DNA of 64,000 nt from Streblospio benedicti (lineage: Eukaryota; Annelida; Polychaeta; Spionida; Spionidae), in contig CM032662.1 in assembly GCA_019095985.1 (NCBI GenBank), forward strand, positions 21,437,621 through 21,501,620, given 5' to 3'. A program made the translations under genes and the position numbers. Position 1 is the stretch's first letter, and every line of letters starts with the position of its first letter. The notes below the pieces were generated by a model, which was not told the DNA's origin, did not search any database, and saw only the letters and a list, made by a program, of their open reading frames with translations. Positions 34,247-46,455 of the stretch are shown here, in pieces.

Positions 34247-36843
34247 GGACTATTGTGTACATATCCAAAATGCAGTATTTAAATGTTATACATTAAACAA
34301 AATAATAAAAAATATAGCCACATATGAAATAAAATTACATGTTGACATTGGATGACAATGCCTCTGAAATTCTTAATATGTGAAAATTACAAGATATCAT
34401 AAGTTTTCAGCAAGCTTTTAAATTTGTTAAATTAAATAATAATTAAATGATTTACATTATATACTAACATTACATAAAAAATAAACTTTGCTATAATATA
34501 AAAGATTTAAAAAACACTAAGCTACAATTTCATGCGCTGGACATAATATGGGTCGTGGTTTTAAATTTCAGTGAAATTATTACTTATATTGAATGGTCAT
34601 ATTACAATTATTTTTCATCAACATATAATGTGTAGGCAAGTACAATAACTTATTGTTTTTCAGATGATCTACATTTTAAACTAAGTTAACATATATTCAT
34701 TGAATAATGAATGAAAGTGTGTTTAATATTTTGAACTATAATTCATTTTGTATACAGAACTTATTGCTTTGAGTATTTGATTAATAAATGTTATTCAGAA
34801 CCATGTATTCACTGAACTATTTTGCTGACAAAACATTTCCTGGAAACTCACTAATATATTATGAAACAAACACATTTTATAAGTGAAAAATTACCAAAAT
34901 ATTCAACTGAAATTAAAATATACTAATAAATTATAAAAAAATATTAAACACATTTTAACTTATCAATTATTGCAACACGCAATTCCATCAATTTCTATAA
35001 AAAGTATTCTAAATATATCAATCACTCTAAATATAAAAAATGTCTGATCAAAATATGGCAATAATATTTAACATTTACATACATTTAATGCACTGAATAA
35101 TTTGCATTCATTTCAAATAATCGAATACTTCATACCAAAAAGTCACGTTTCTCGTTTCTCTTTTAATCGCTTTAATATAAATTGGACACTTGGATCTGTT
35201 TCATTTCAAGTTGTAGGGAGTAAATAACAACTTCAAGTTATTCGTATTAGCTAGCAATAATATGATGTAAAACGAGGGAAATCTGTTATAAGCTGGAGTA
35301 TTCTAGAAACTCATAAGTAACCGAGATTTCAAGATAAATGGGTCAAACCGTATGTTAAGCTAAACTGAAAATAATTACATTCCTCTTCAAATGCCTCATC
35401 ATTTTTAAAGTTTGCAATAATTAGTTTATATATGTAGTCAGCATGGCACTGCCTTTCAAACTTGACAACAATCACGTGCTCATTCAAACCAGTACCAAGT
35501 CAACGGAATAGTCTGATCATTTATGATAGATAAACTTGTGGAACATTGGCAGCCATAATCAGCCTTGAGGAGACCTTTAATGCATTAAAAAGATTACATA
35601 CTTGAGCTACGAAATCGCTATTCAAAGTCATAACTTGAATGATACACAGCAATTGAATATGGTAAGCCGCCTACGATACATTTATTAGTACACATAAACT
35701 ACCTTGTGCACTAATAAATTAGACTGCACCATGTGGCTAGTACGCTACAACAAGTAGAACTGACCAGTGGCTAATGTTAAGTGCGGTACAAGAGAGAAGA
35801 ACTTTGCATTCTTTAGCTGGATTATAGTCACATTAGCTTATATATAGATCTACATTCAAGGATATTGGACTTGAACCAACACTGATACTCAGCTGTTAAA
35901 AGATAAATGACTTAAATCAAACAAGACAATCAATGCTATAAAAGAGAAATAAAGTGATGAGCTTTTTTCAAACGAGGATATAACCTTCGACAGAAGAAAA
36001 CCATGCTGTATCATATATTCATATTTGTGAGTAAGGTTTTAAATTTGCTACTACTCATATAAGGATTTCTGGTAAGGTGCAATTAGTGGTTCATGTTACG
36101 ATTGTCTGGAATCATGAACAGGTCTGATCCTTCTAATGATCATTGATTCTATTCATTCAAAATCTGATTGTCTGCAAATATTAAACAGAAATATGTATCA
36201 TTCTTTTCAACTTTAAATAACATAAAAGAGCATGTCAATATTGATCGGCAAAGTAACTTGGCTTTCTTTAAAGCATATATGACAATAAAAAATAACTAGA
36301 TGAGTAAACAAGTTTTCCAAGTTAATTAAAAACTAGTATACGATAATGAAAATTTCTCTACATGAAAAAGAAACTTTATGCATCAATCGATTGAGTGTAA
36401 TGATTCAAGGACAAATCTCACAGATATAATACTCCAAATAGAATTTAGCGGACTCAATTAACAATATTGCAAAAGACTGTCGATCTTTCAAAAAATTTAT
36501 GATAACATAGAATCATTATAAATGTTTTGCTAAATTCATATTGATAAAAATTCTATGAAACAGGGTTAGAAAGGGTGGGTGAGTGGAGTGCGTACTCACC
36601 AACATCCCAAAGTTCATAGTGATGAGATGAACGTTAGTATCAGATCATTTTTTGTATTCAACACACGTTCCATAGTGGATAAAAGTTTCAAGTCAATTTG
36701 AGGTCACGGTCATTTGTATGTAAGAAGTATTAAATGTTCTAAAATAAATTACATTGATCACCATAAATTTTAGAGCTACTAGTGAGAATTTCTGTCCATT
36801 TTACCCACAACTTCTTATCTACACCAAAGTGCACAATGAATAA
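34247..36843. other. Very AT-rich non-coding stretch
   Basis: Long AT-rich sequence with no ORF of note. Nothing recognised except modestly less AT-rich parts near 35,430-35,800. Confidence 0.55.
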
Positions 36844-37357
36844 GGGATCATTCACAAATTTCGTCAGCCAAAATCTGGCTAATTTGACACCCCCCCCCCC
36901 AACCATATGGAATAAACATTCAATGCTAGACCTTCAATAAAACAAATACAGGCTCTTCTACTTCATCATAGCCAGATGATCTAGGGGGGGGGGGGGGCCC
37001 ATGCACACCCATTTTTCACCCCAAAAATGTCATTTTTATGGGGTTTTCAGCATGCCCACGAGATTTTGCATTTTCAAAACCACATTTGATAGAGAGCTTA
37101 TGTGCATAATGCACTGTCAACTGGTATTTTTAAGAAATCCTGTTTTAGAAGTAATCATACTTGGTAAAATATCCCAATCTTTTTTGCAGAAGGGTTAGCT
37201 GTGTCCAAATCAGTTTTTTTTCTCCGGTTTGGAATCTGTATCTTTTTCTAGATGATGTTGCTGTTTTTGTAAAACTGGAATTAAAGCTGACGCCCCCCCC
37301 CCCTACCAACCTAGCCCCCCCCGCCAGCTTTCGTAACATATTTGTTGGAACGATCCC
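36844..37357. mobile_element. Non-autonomous TIR transposon with TAA target duplication (PIF/Harbinger-like MITE)
   Basis: The left end GGGATCATTCACAAAT and the reverse complement of the right end GGGATCGTTCCAACAAAT are imperfect terminal inverted repeats. A TAA triplet flanks both sides (36,841-36,843 and 37,358-37,360), matching the 3-bp TWA duplication of PIF/Harbinger elements. Long C runs follow the left end (about 36,892) and precede the right end (about 37,293), with a G run at about 36,984. It is 514 bp with no transposase, so it would be mobilised in trans. Confidence 0.6.
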
Positions 37358-37360
37358 TAA

Positions 37361-37949
37361 GGTAATAATGGTCTATATATAAATGACAGACATATTTGGT
37401 TTCACACGGATTAAAAAAACATGTATAAAAGGAAGGTGTAGGCCTTATAAACCCCAGATACTCTAATATCCGAACACCATGAACATTAAATCATTAATTG
37501 ATTTTTATTTTTTTCTTGATTTGACGTATAGCACTTACATTATCACTTAAATCTGAAATGTGTTCAGCCAATTGCTAAGTAGTAGGTGTTCATAATAAAC
37601 ACGCTTTTTTGTAGATACTGTTCCTTTTCAATGGGTTGTTCCAAATCACACTAGAAGTCACATAATGAAGATAAATCAGTTCGAGATTTCTAGTCATAAT
37701 ACTAGATAATTGAACATCGATTATACTAAATAACTACTGGAGTATTTACTTATTTCATACTTAAATTTGCTGGCAGTGCACTTATTATATTGATCATCAT
37801 ACACATTTTTCATAACTATGACATTTTACATTCAAATAAATTCTTCAAAAAGAAAGTTTAGGCCAACTTAACATTTTTAGGTCTACTTTACATTTAAACA
37901 GGTACAAACAAATCCATTTGTACACAAATTATATATATATAAAAATAAA
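37361..37949. other. AT-rich non-coding stretch
   Basis: Nothing recognised. Confidence 0.5.
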
Positions 37950-38030
37950 ACTACTGAGAATTGAACTTCCACCTTCCGATTACAAGTTCAATCATCCCAA
38001 ACACAAGGCTATGTGCTTCATAGTCATGAC
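37950..38030 (-). repeat. tRNA-like remnant (tRNA-derived SINE or pseudo-tRNA)
   Basis: The reverse strand carries a decayed tRNA-like pattern: ATAGCCTTGTG where the A box belongs, an ACTTGTAATC anticodon-loop segment (TGT, Thr type), and GGAAGTTCAATTCT as a poor B box. An AT-rich tail follows. Box mismatches argue against a working tRNA gene; a short decayed SINE is most likely. Confidence 0.5.
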
Positions 38031-40253
38031 CTGTCAACTTCATCTAATGACGATGATAAACCAGTGAAAATAGGCTGTGGCGGGTCAAGAATTAATGATG
38101 GTGCGCACATATGATACCGTGACCTGTTGCATAAGTCTGGTCACTAGACTTGATCTGATCAGATCATTAACATGAGAATGTTTTATACACAGTAATCAAT
38201 TAGGACTAATTTGAAAAAGGCATCCATAACGATTACCAATGACAAAATATTGCCTTCAACTTTGAATGCTTTGTGAAAAGCAGAGCATCCACTTGAAACT
38301 AGATATTTTTCTTGTCTGCTGGTATCAATAATACTTCACAATTACCCATTAAGTCTAAAGGTCTAAACGTTTTTGTTACTCTCGCAGACATTTCTTAAGA
38401 TTATTTTCATTCATTGTTAGAGACATTGATAGACATTTCAATTCTGGTGGTCAATAGAAATGATCTCTGCTTTGAAGAATAATGACAGAGGGTAGACATG
38501 ACACCCTGATCACAAAGTACCCAGAAAATGATCCACGGATCTAATCATTTGCCTCACTACAGCTAAATAGAAGCGTGATGAGTTGGTGTTTTAGCAGCTA
38601 CTTTGCATTACAATTGCTCTATCTGACCAAAACCGCTTTTTGTGCTCATAATTGACGCTTTATGGCAGTGTCAATGATATGAAATGGCCAGGTGTTGCTT
38701 ATAAAGTATATATCGATCATAAACATGCTATCTGTATATAGGTCTATTATTGATTTAGTCATTATGAAAATATTTTCAAATTTCTACTCCACTCGATCAT
38801 TGAACATCATAGGCCATTTGCTTAGTGATACTCATTTTAGTAAAAGATTATTATGCAACAGTCTGAAATGACAATATAGGAAGAAATCTATAAAAGTAAC
38901 AAAAATGATCGCAACGTACTATGATAACACTCCTCCACTTGCATCAGAGAACTGATATACCTCCAGAATTTGCTTATTTCTTCCAAAATTGAGAGGGGAA
39001 AACTGATAGAGATGGGAAAAATTGGGGATTATTTGCATAACAATTTCATACAAATAACATGATTTTTATTGAAACAACATAGTAGTGTAGAGAACACCTT
39101 AATAGGTTCTCTTAGCACTACATTAATTTTGAATACGCCTTATGCTTTATAGATGCTGTAATCCAGGAGTCACAGAGACTTCTCACTATACACTGATTAT
39201 CAGATGACATGAGTCTCTTGCGAAAAGTGAATGATCAAATATCTAGCTAAGGTTGACACAGCAGAAATGTCTATGTGAGCAGACGTTAAGCTGACACCAC
39301 CTTACTGTATGTACACGGCACGACCTTGTAATTATGCGGCACCTCACCGCAGCGATCACATGACCAGTCTGCCTGACCTCACACCTTCAGTGGCCACCAC
39401 CAGCCGGATTGTGCTAGTCTAGCCTCGAGGTGTATAAATCTGTCTGTTACATACACAATAGGAGATGAGTAAAATGCAATGATAAATTACTATAGCCGTT
39501 CAGCAGCTCAAACTATTTAAAATAAAAATTACCAAAAATTTTATCTATCTTAAATAAAACATATTCTCACAAACATCTTGAAGCAATAATGGACTTTACG
39601 ACTATTCTATCCTATTAAGTTCATTATATGCGTTCATGTGTTATTAGAACCAATGATGACTAGATGGACTGGCAATCCATCAGACTTCCCTAGTTCAGAA
39701 TATCATCACCAAAACCACAAAATCCAGTGTAATGAAAACACCAGATTCATGAGGGTGACTTTAACATCTAATTTATAGCTGCTTCGTCAACACAAGATAT
39801 GTTGATGACTAACAACTGCAGTGCAATGACAAGATAATGAGGGTAGACGGTAAAAGGTGTGCTAGAGCAGATCGGCCAAGTATGGCAGCAACATGTCACC
39901 AAGGGGTTATGTGAAGTCGCTGCTTTGGCATTCCAGCTACCTTGTCAAGTTGTAATCAAGTCCACAGCGCTAATCGTCATGCAATGGTCATGCTGATGAT
40001 GTACAGTAGTCAGTTGTCACTTGCCAACACAGTTTATTTCAGTTTATTGTGAATTTTTATTGATATTGTGTAACTAATGAGTCAGTTGTGAGCAAGCAAT
40101 TTGCATAGCAGAAATATAATAGAAATATTTAAAATTTTGAAAAATTCTGCAAAACCAGTGACGCACATCTCACTTCAGAAGATCACATCATTCAATAGAA
40201 TAATTTGCTGACTAAAATATAAATGATTCTTTCATTAATTATGAACATCAAAC
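38031..40253. other. Non-coding stretch left of the FAM120 exons
   Basis: No further FAM120 exon could be recognised. Blocks at about 38,080-38,180, 38,570-38,700 and 39,280-39,430 are less AT-rich and look unique. The interval may be a long intron of the FAM120-like gene. Confidence 0.45.
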
Positions 40254-41887
40254 CTGGAATGGGGAGAGCTTCTGTGAGCTCCACTGCTTTGTATGTACTA
40301 CCAGGATAGTAGTACCATTCTGCCACGGCATTAACATTCCATACTAGCTTGTCTCCAGTTCTTATATGTCCTGGTGGTACATCGGTTGCTTCTTCTGTAC
40401 TTTTTCCTATAATGTAAAAATACAACTATCAAATAGAGCCAGGGAGCTTTAAAAAGATCAACATCCAAATTACACATGCAACTATTCATGCATGACCTCT
40501 CACCTGGACTTATGTATTGCTTAGTTCCAACACCAAGTAGCAAACCAAATAATCTCTGCTTTATCGGGCTGTACAAAACAGACCCAAATGGAATCGATGT
40601 GTCTAGCTCATCTTCTAGATGTACTCCTGAACTTAGCTCTTTACCAGAAAGAACATTGAAGATCAGTTCTTTAGACTCAGTGTTCATATGTGATTCTTTA
40701 GCCATTTCAAGAACCATGGGATTTACTTTTGGAGGTGGAGCAGAAGTTTGGTGTGAAATGCTGTCATCAATCTCTTCATTATCCTCCTCATCCAGATTCA
40801 AATCATCTTCCACTGCTTCGCTAATATCTTTTTCTGTGTCTCCTCCACTACTTCTGAGCTGTTGAGTATCTTCTTCAGTATCACTTGATTTTTCAAAACT
40901 CTCCAGATAAAATGGTCTTCCTGCAGTTTTCAGCTTTATAATATCTTCAATTTTGATGTAGCTAAATATGCTTTCTTTAAATAGAGCCCTAATTGCCGGG
41001 TACTTTGGAAAAAGTATCTCAGACATGACTTGAACATTGTCAAAATAATTTCCATGAAATGAATGTTTCCTAACAAATATGATAATTTTCTTTACAAGTT
41101 TTGCAATGTCTTGGCTGCTTGATGGTTTTGTCATCTTTCTATGAAAACTGGTTAAAGTAATTCGAGACAGAATGTCTGTACCCAATAGAGTAGCAAGAAT
41201 AGGCAATTCTAAAACATGAAGTCCCAGGTGCTTGCACAAGGAAACCCTATCAAGTACGGTAGCTCTAACATCTTGATACTTCATTTGGTAACCATATACC
41301 AACCCATCTGAGTAAACCATTGCACCCGTATTATAAATTATGAAATCAGAGTCATTACTCATGACTCCCCAACATTTATGTTTACAACAATACTCAAAGA
41401 TTTCTTGGTCAGCTTCTCCAATGGTTGTAAGTACTGTTACTCCAAGTTCATATTTTAGAATAAATGCAGTGAATAAAGACAAACCCCCGGGTATTTGGAA
41501 CATTTTGAAAGGGGGTTGTGTGTGCTTATTCTTGATAAACGCAAATATCTTTTTGTTATCTTTAATAGTTGCCATTCTTCTTTCCACCCAAACTTTTCTC
41601 TTGGTCACGCCTACTGAGCCATCAAACATGAAAATAAGCTCCACTCCAATGGATCGAAATCCATCAACAAAATCTCGTATTTCTTCAATGTATTCAATCC
41701 ATTGACCACCATAAATCCAATCCAATTTACAATAGAGTTTTCGAAGCAGAGCGTTGCCATCCACAACTAACACAGGATTTCTGTGTTCAGTAGCAGCATA
41801 AAGACGTGCTAATTGTCGCAGAGAACATTTCTTCAATGCTGCTGGATAATATTGCTCTATGTATGATTTCAGACGACTCACACCCAT
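40254..41887 (-). CDS. FAM120B-like: FAM120-family (constitutive coactivator of PPAR-gamma-like) protein, N-terminal exons
   Basis: Two coding exons, 40504-41887 and 40254-40406, joined in phase 1. The start MGVSRL (41,887) is the usual FAM120 start; an in-frame ATG 12 bases upstream spans the intron-exon border, since a TTTTTTGCAG acceptor puts the exon start at 41,893. The protein (512 aa so far) opens with an XPG-N-like PIN fold: VVDGNALLRKLY, WIYGGQWIEYIEEIRDFV, LIFMFDGSVG, then GEADQEIFEYC and MSNDSDFIIYNTG for the XPG-I part. An acidic Ser-rich linker (~residues 355-400) follows, then SVLYSPIKQRLFGLLLG and VAEWYYYPGSTYKAVELTEALPIP, a block typical of FAM120 proteins. Family members act as nuclear-receptor coactivators or RNA-associated scaffolds; which paralogue this represents cannot be told. 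A donor at 40,253 shows that more exons follow leftwards, but none was identified. Confidence 0.87.
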
Positions 41888-42048
41888 TTTGATCTGCAAA
41901 AAATAATAGTCACATTATAACATTTAATCAAAAGTACCTAATCTTCTGTTGATGTATTTGTTATTGTTGTTGTCATATGATGTAACACAATTTGAATGTT
42001 TAGACAAAATATTTTTTTTTAATACTTATCAAGCATTCTGATGATTGC

Positions 42049-42133
42049 AGATGCGGTCGCCAGAGTCTTGACATACGTCAGTCTCGTCACACATACATTT
42101 TAGTGACGTGATGAGACACTGACGATCGCATCT
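42049..42133. repeat. Imperfect hairpin 1 in FAM120 5' intron
   Basis: Arms at 42,049-42,068 and 42,114-42,133 (AGATGCGGTCGCCAGAGTCT against AGATGCGATCGTCAGTGTCT in reverse complement) pair at 17 of 20 positions. An inner CGTCAC/GTGACG stem encloses an AT-rich loop. The loop region matches that of the next hairpin. Confidence 0.75.
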
Positions 42134-42227
42134 AGCTTTGCAAGTTTCCGGCAAAAAGATCAGACATTTATTTCAATTTTAATTCTTGATCCAAATAGAT
42201 GCGAGCACCATCATTCCGTACACAGCG

Positions 42228-42275
42228 TTTTCTAACCAACACAAGTACATTGTAGTGACGTGTTGGTTTGAAAAC
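42228..42275. repeat. Imperfect hairpin 2 in FAM120 5' intron
   Basis: GTTTTCTAACCAACAC and GTGTTGGTTTGAAAAC pair at 15 of 16 positions around a loop with TACATTGTAGTGACGTG. The same loop, with one change (TACATTTTAGTGACGTG), is in hairpin 1, and an AGATGCG motif precedes both, so the two look like related foldback units. Confidence 0.75.
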
Positions 42276-42819
42276 GTGTCGTAATTACCGTGCACTCACC
42301 TAGTAAAAATATGAGCATACTAATTGTTATTTTATATCTCTGATTGAAACAAGAGCGGAAAAAGATCATGGAAAATGTTGTCTGTAATGTCACAACAACT
42401 ATGCCATCCAATACTTTAGTAATTCTAACATAAGGATTGAGCAACCAGGAGGCTGCCTAGATGATCCTAGATGGAGGATGTCCTGCATGGTGACTCAATT
42501 ATACATCAATGTTAGCCTCGTGGATATATGCTATTCATCAAATTGTTATGTATATCTAACCCTTAACGTCACGTAAAGTAAAATTTCCAGCCATGAACAA
42601 CACCTTTTGTCGCTTTTAAATTGGTTGGACGAGGATTATCCTCGTGCAGTCTGTCAACCCTGAATGAAGCCACGTGTATTTTGGGCATTTCTATAAGGAT
42701 TTATAAAGATACGTGGCATCCTAAAACTTATTGGCTGGTTTGCTAAAGGCACCTAATCCTACTTGATACATGTGAAAGACGATGACACCCACTGTAACAA
42801 TTTAAATCTAAAAACTTAC

Positions 42820-42880
42820 CAAATTAACCAAACATTCATGCAAAATTTGTTGACATAGGAAGAACTTCCGGGTGTGTATT
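42820..42880 (-). promoter_or_regulatory. Probable 5' UTR exon and ETS-type core promoter of the FAM120-like gene
   Basis: A TTTG|GTAAGT donor at 42,820/42,819 on the reverse strand fits the TTTTTTGCAG acceptor before the first coding exon. Within 50 bp upstream lies CCCGGAAGT (about 42,864-42,872), an ETS-family site common at TATA-less housekeeping promoters. The transcription start was not fixed. Confidence 0.45.
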
Positions 42881-45800
42881 AGTCCGAGCGGTTTGGGCTT
42901 GTAACGTAGTGCGATATGCCACCGCTAGGTGCATAACAGAAAATGAAATATGGAGTGTAGATTTCGTTGACCAGACTTCATAACTTGTTGCGTGATCTAA
43001 GAAAGACAGGCGTCAGAATAGTTTTGTTGTTTTATAGAAGTGTAAAAAAAAACAGTACAAAATAAAAATCATTTATTTACTATCGAGAAAAAGATAAGAC
43101 TATATTTAGCACTTAGTAGACCTCTACATGATAATGGACACCCAACAATCAATGGGACTATATTTTTTTCTGACTCAGCACAAAAATATTTTCGTCCAAC
43201 CGACTAGGCAATCCAAAAGAATCTTTAACTTTCCCACGGCCAATGTAATCTATAGACATTCTCTCATTTTGCGTGATCATTCATGGGTGTGTGTCAAGTG
43301 TTTGTCCCGAACCAAAAACTGTCCCTATGAAATCTGACTTCAGCATTGTGCTGGATCAGCATGTAACTATCATTCACTTTCAGTGTTTACAATATGTAAA
43401 TAATATTCCTTCAGCAGAAGTCTTGAAGTAGACTAATATATTTTCTTTTCTTACTGATCACATGTGATGAAATATTTCAAAACATTAAAATCCATTCACG
43501 TTTTGGCGAGTCATAGAGTTTCTAATCTGGATTTACTGCATTAGTATTTCGGACTAATTTAATCTTATATATAAATACACTTTAATATCTAATTGGATGA
43601 TATATAATCATACATTTCTGTTTTACTCTAATTTCATTGTCAGGATCTGTAGCTATTAGGATATAAGTTATAAGATATGAAAGGGATACTAATTGCAGAA
43701 AAAAATGACGGGCATTTAATTAAAACAAGGAAACAACAGGTACTGTACATAAAATTATTGAATGTCAAGTTTGGATTCTTACAATTTGTATTAATTTTGC
43801 TATTAACACTCATGTCAACATAGTCAACAGCTACATGTTATCTCAGAGGTTTTCAATATCTGGGTGGATAGTGTGTGAATGAGATGGTGTAGGTGGGATC
43901 TGATTGGGGTATTAAATTGAATATCAAAACAGTGCATATAGTCAATGTATTCTGCAACGTCTTGCGACTATGCAGCAGCAATGCAGAGCATAATATCAAC
44001 CAATTGTTTCACTATGAAAAGGCACCCAGTCATGATAAATCTGGATCTGCATGACTATCAGTGACGTCAGCATTGGACAACATGTCGTCTGCTGTGGGGA
44101 ATTCCACAGCCCGCCACTTTCCCACGTTTGGCCACCTCTCTGATCAGCTTCTTCAAAGCGTGTTGACAGATAACGCAACTTTTGCACTATCAATGTCAAT
44201 ATCGTTGGCACAATAGAACTTAAATCTGCTTGCATTGATGTTGACTGGAGCCCTTTTTTATCCGTGTTTATGGATTTCATTTGCCCCCTTTCAATGTAAT
44301 ACAAATCAACTGGTTTTTGTTGCTGCCAGACTGGCGCGAATTTTTTTTTTTGTTATTACCAATTCCTGTTTTTAAATTAATATGAAATCTCAAAGTACCT
44401 GCATATATAAATAGGAATCATTGGGTTGTGAGCTCGAATCATTCCAGGAGCACTCCATGTAGGATTTTAAAAACCGTCTTCAACCACGGAAATTTCGTTG
44501 CACTTGTGATTTTGCCATGAGGATTTCGGTGAGAAGGTATTGGATCGAACACCTATAGTGTGCATCCACCTTCCGGTTACCTTTATGACCTACCATCAGG
44601 CATAGCATTAGAGCTCATCCCAATCATGCTACCATTCAAACGTATCCCCACCCCATAAAAAAAACACACACGCAAAAAAAAAACACAACAGCAATACCCC
44701 TCCCATTGTCCGACATCTCGGCGTCGTCGACCTACTCCAAGAGAGACTTGCAGAGACACGCTCGCGCCGTCACCCTGAAGAATTCCTCGAATGTCGTCTG
44801 TCTGCATCAAGATCGTTTTTCTGGCCCATTGTCGTCCGCCTGTGGGTATTGTTTTTTTTTCAAGCAAGATGAACAGATATATAGCTCCTGCAGATAAGTG
44901 ATTGCATAATAGTGTACTGTGGCCTATGTAGTTTATTCTCTTTGCATTTGAAACACTCATCCATCACGAGATCCAGATAACAATTCCATGCGCTAAACCT
45001 GTGTTGGAAGGCGGCAACTGGACCTGCCAGAATACTGGAACGACAACTATTTTAAATTACTTAAAATACGACACTTATCTTTTCCCAAAGGCAACTGCAC
45101 CAATGACTTTGATATGATAGACTTATAGAGAAAGAAAGATCTCTCATCCACATATTAATTTATTATTAAAACTCTTGACAAAGTTGACGGATGCATCCAC
45201 CCCATGCTGAAGGTCGCGTTGTAGGCCCATCGTCCGATACCGGCTGGGCACGGGATATGAAGGTGACGGAGAGACCTGACCACATCCCCGATGTTAGAGT
45301 CATAAAGTCATTTAAATCCGATCACATCCGATTAGTGTCGATAGCATCTGAATTTGGTGGCGAATGGACGAGAAGCCTTAAAAATATTGCCAGCGTTGCC
45401 AAAAAAAGCACATTTAAATGTGTTGTGTCTTGATAAGTTCTGTGTGAGGCGGGGTTTGGTATTTCTGGCATTCAGTGCGCGGAAAATGATTTGTATGGAC
45501 TGTGGTACAACAATAGAAAAAAAAACATACAATGTAACTGTACGTTGTCGATATATTTCTAAAACATACGTGCGGTTGATACAGTTAATGGTATAGCATG
45601 TGAGGTGAAATAAGCAAACTTCAATATTGAACATTTGTTATTTGGAGGACAAAATTAGATGTATGGAAGTGAAATAATCGCAAACATAAGCGTGTGACCC
45701 TTATATGATAGCGTTGTAAAAAGCACTATAAAACAAACTACTAGTTGGGTGCAATATATATTGTACCTTTTATAATGACAACAAAATCAGGACACGTGGA

Positions 45801-46401
45801 TTTTGATGAGAAGTCACACCCATATAACGAATGTCGGCCAATATATGTTATTGCATTCTAATTAGTACAGGAAATTATCAAGGCTATGCGCCAATCAACC
45901 TAATTAAAAATTACCACTGAAAAAACATCATGGTCAAAATTTCGTCTACCGTTTAATTTATGAGTTTATTCAAAACATGATCTGGTAAGGAAGTGTCATA
46001 TTTTGCAATCAGGTTAAATACTGTTAGTATCAAATACTGTTGCCGGTGTCAAGTATTACTAGCAAGTACCTGGATAAGAGTCAATCGAGGGGTAAATGTC
46101 TCAGGGTAATGTGTTCTGAACGCGTGATCCAATCCAGAAACCCCATCTTCTACACGGGTCTTTCAAAGTCTACACTGTACGCCAATTCACAGAGTACTAT
46201 ACAAGAGCTGGCAAACGTGATTGTGAACATCCAGAACGTTTAATCACTTGGAATAAATGTACTCCGTCAAACCCAACCATTACATCAGAATAAGTCGTGT
46301 TACTGTAGCCATTGTTATTGTCTTATTGGCTCCCCGGCGCCGAAACGTTTAAAAGAATCATCTCTATCACCTCCATTTTCTCAATCTCTTACGTCACAGC
46401 A
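42881..46401. other. Non-coding interval upstream of the FAM120-like gene
   Basis: No gene recognised. ORFs at 43,996-44,304 and 44,583-44,960 lack family resemblance. A GC-rich patch lies at 44,700-44,800 and an A/C-rich stretch at 44,655-44,700. Confidence 0.5.
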
Positions 46402-46455
46402 AAACACACGCGCGCGCGCAGCCGCGCGCACACAACACACACACAGACACACAGA
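46402..46455. repeat. Alternating purine-pyrimidine tract (CG/CA rich)
   Basis: CGCGCGCGCG, a short break, GCGCGCACAC, then ACACACA repeats. It is low-complexity and Z-DNA prone. Confidence 0.9.

Noticed and set aside
40476-40865. Plus-strand ORFs here and at 41,340-41,705
   Set aside because: Antisense shadows of the FAM120-like coding exon.
44420-44560. Possible decayed SINE with a B-box-like GAGCTCGAATC
   Set aside because: No A box at the right distance and no tail; the single match is too weak.
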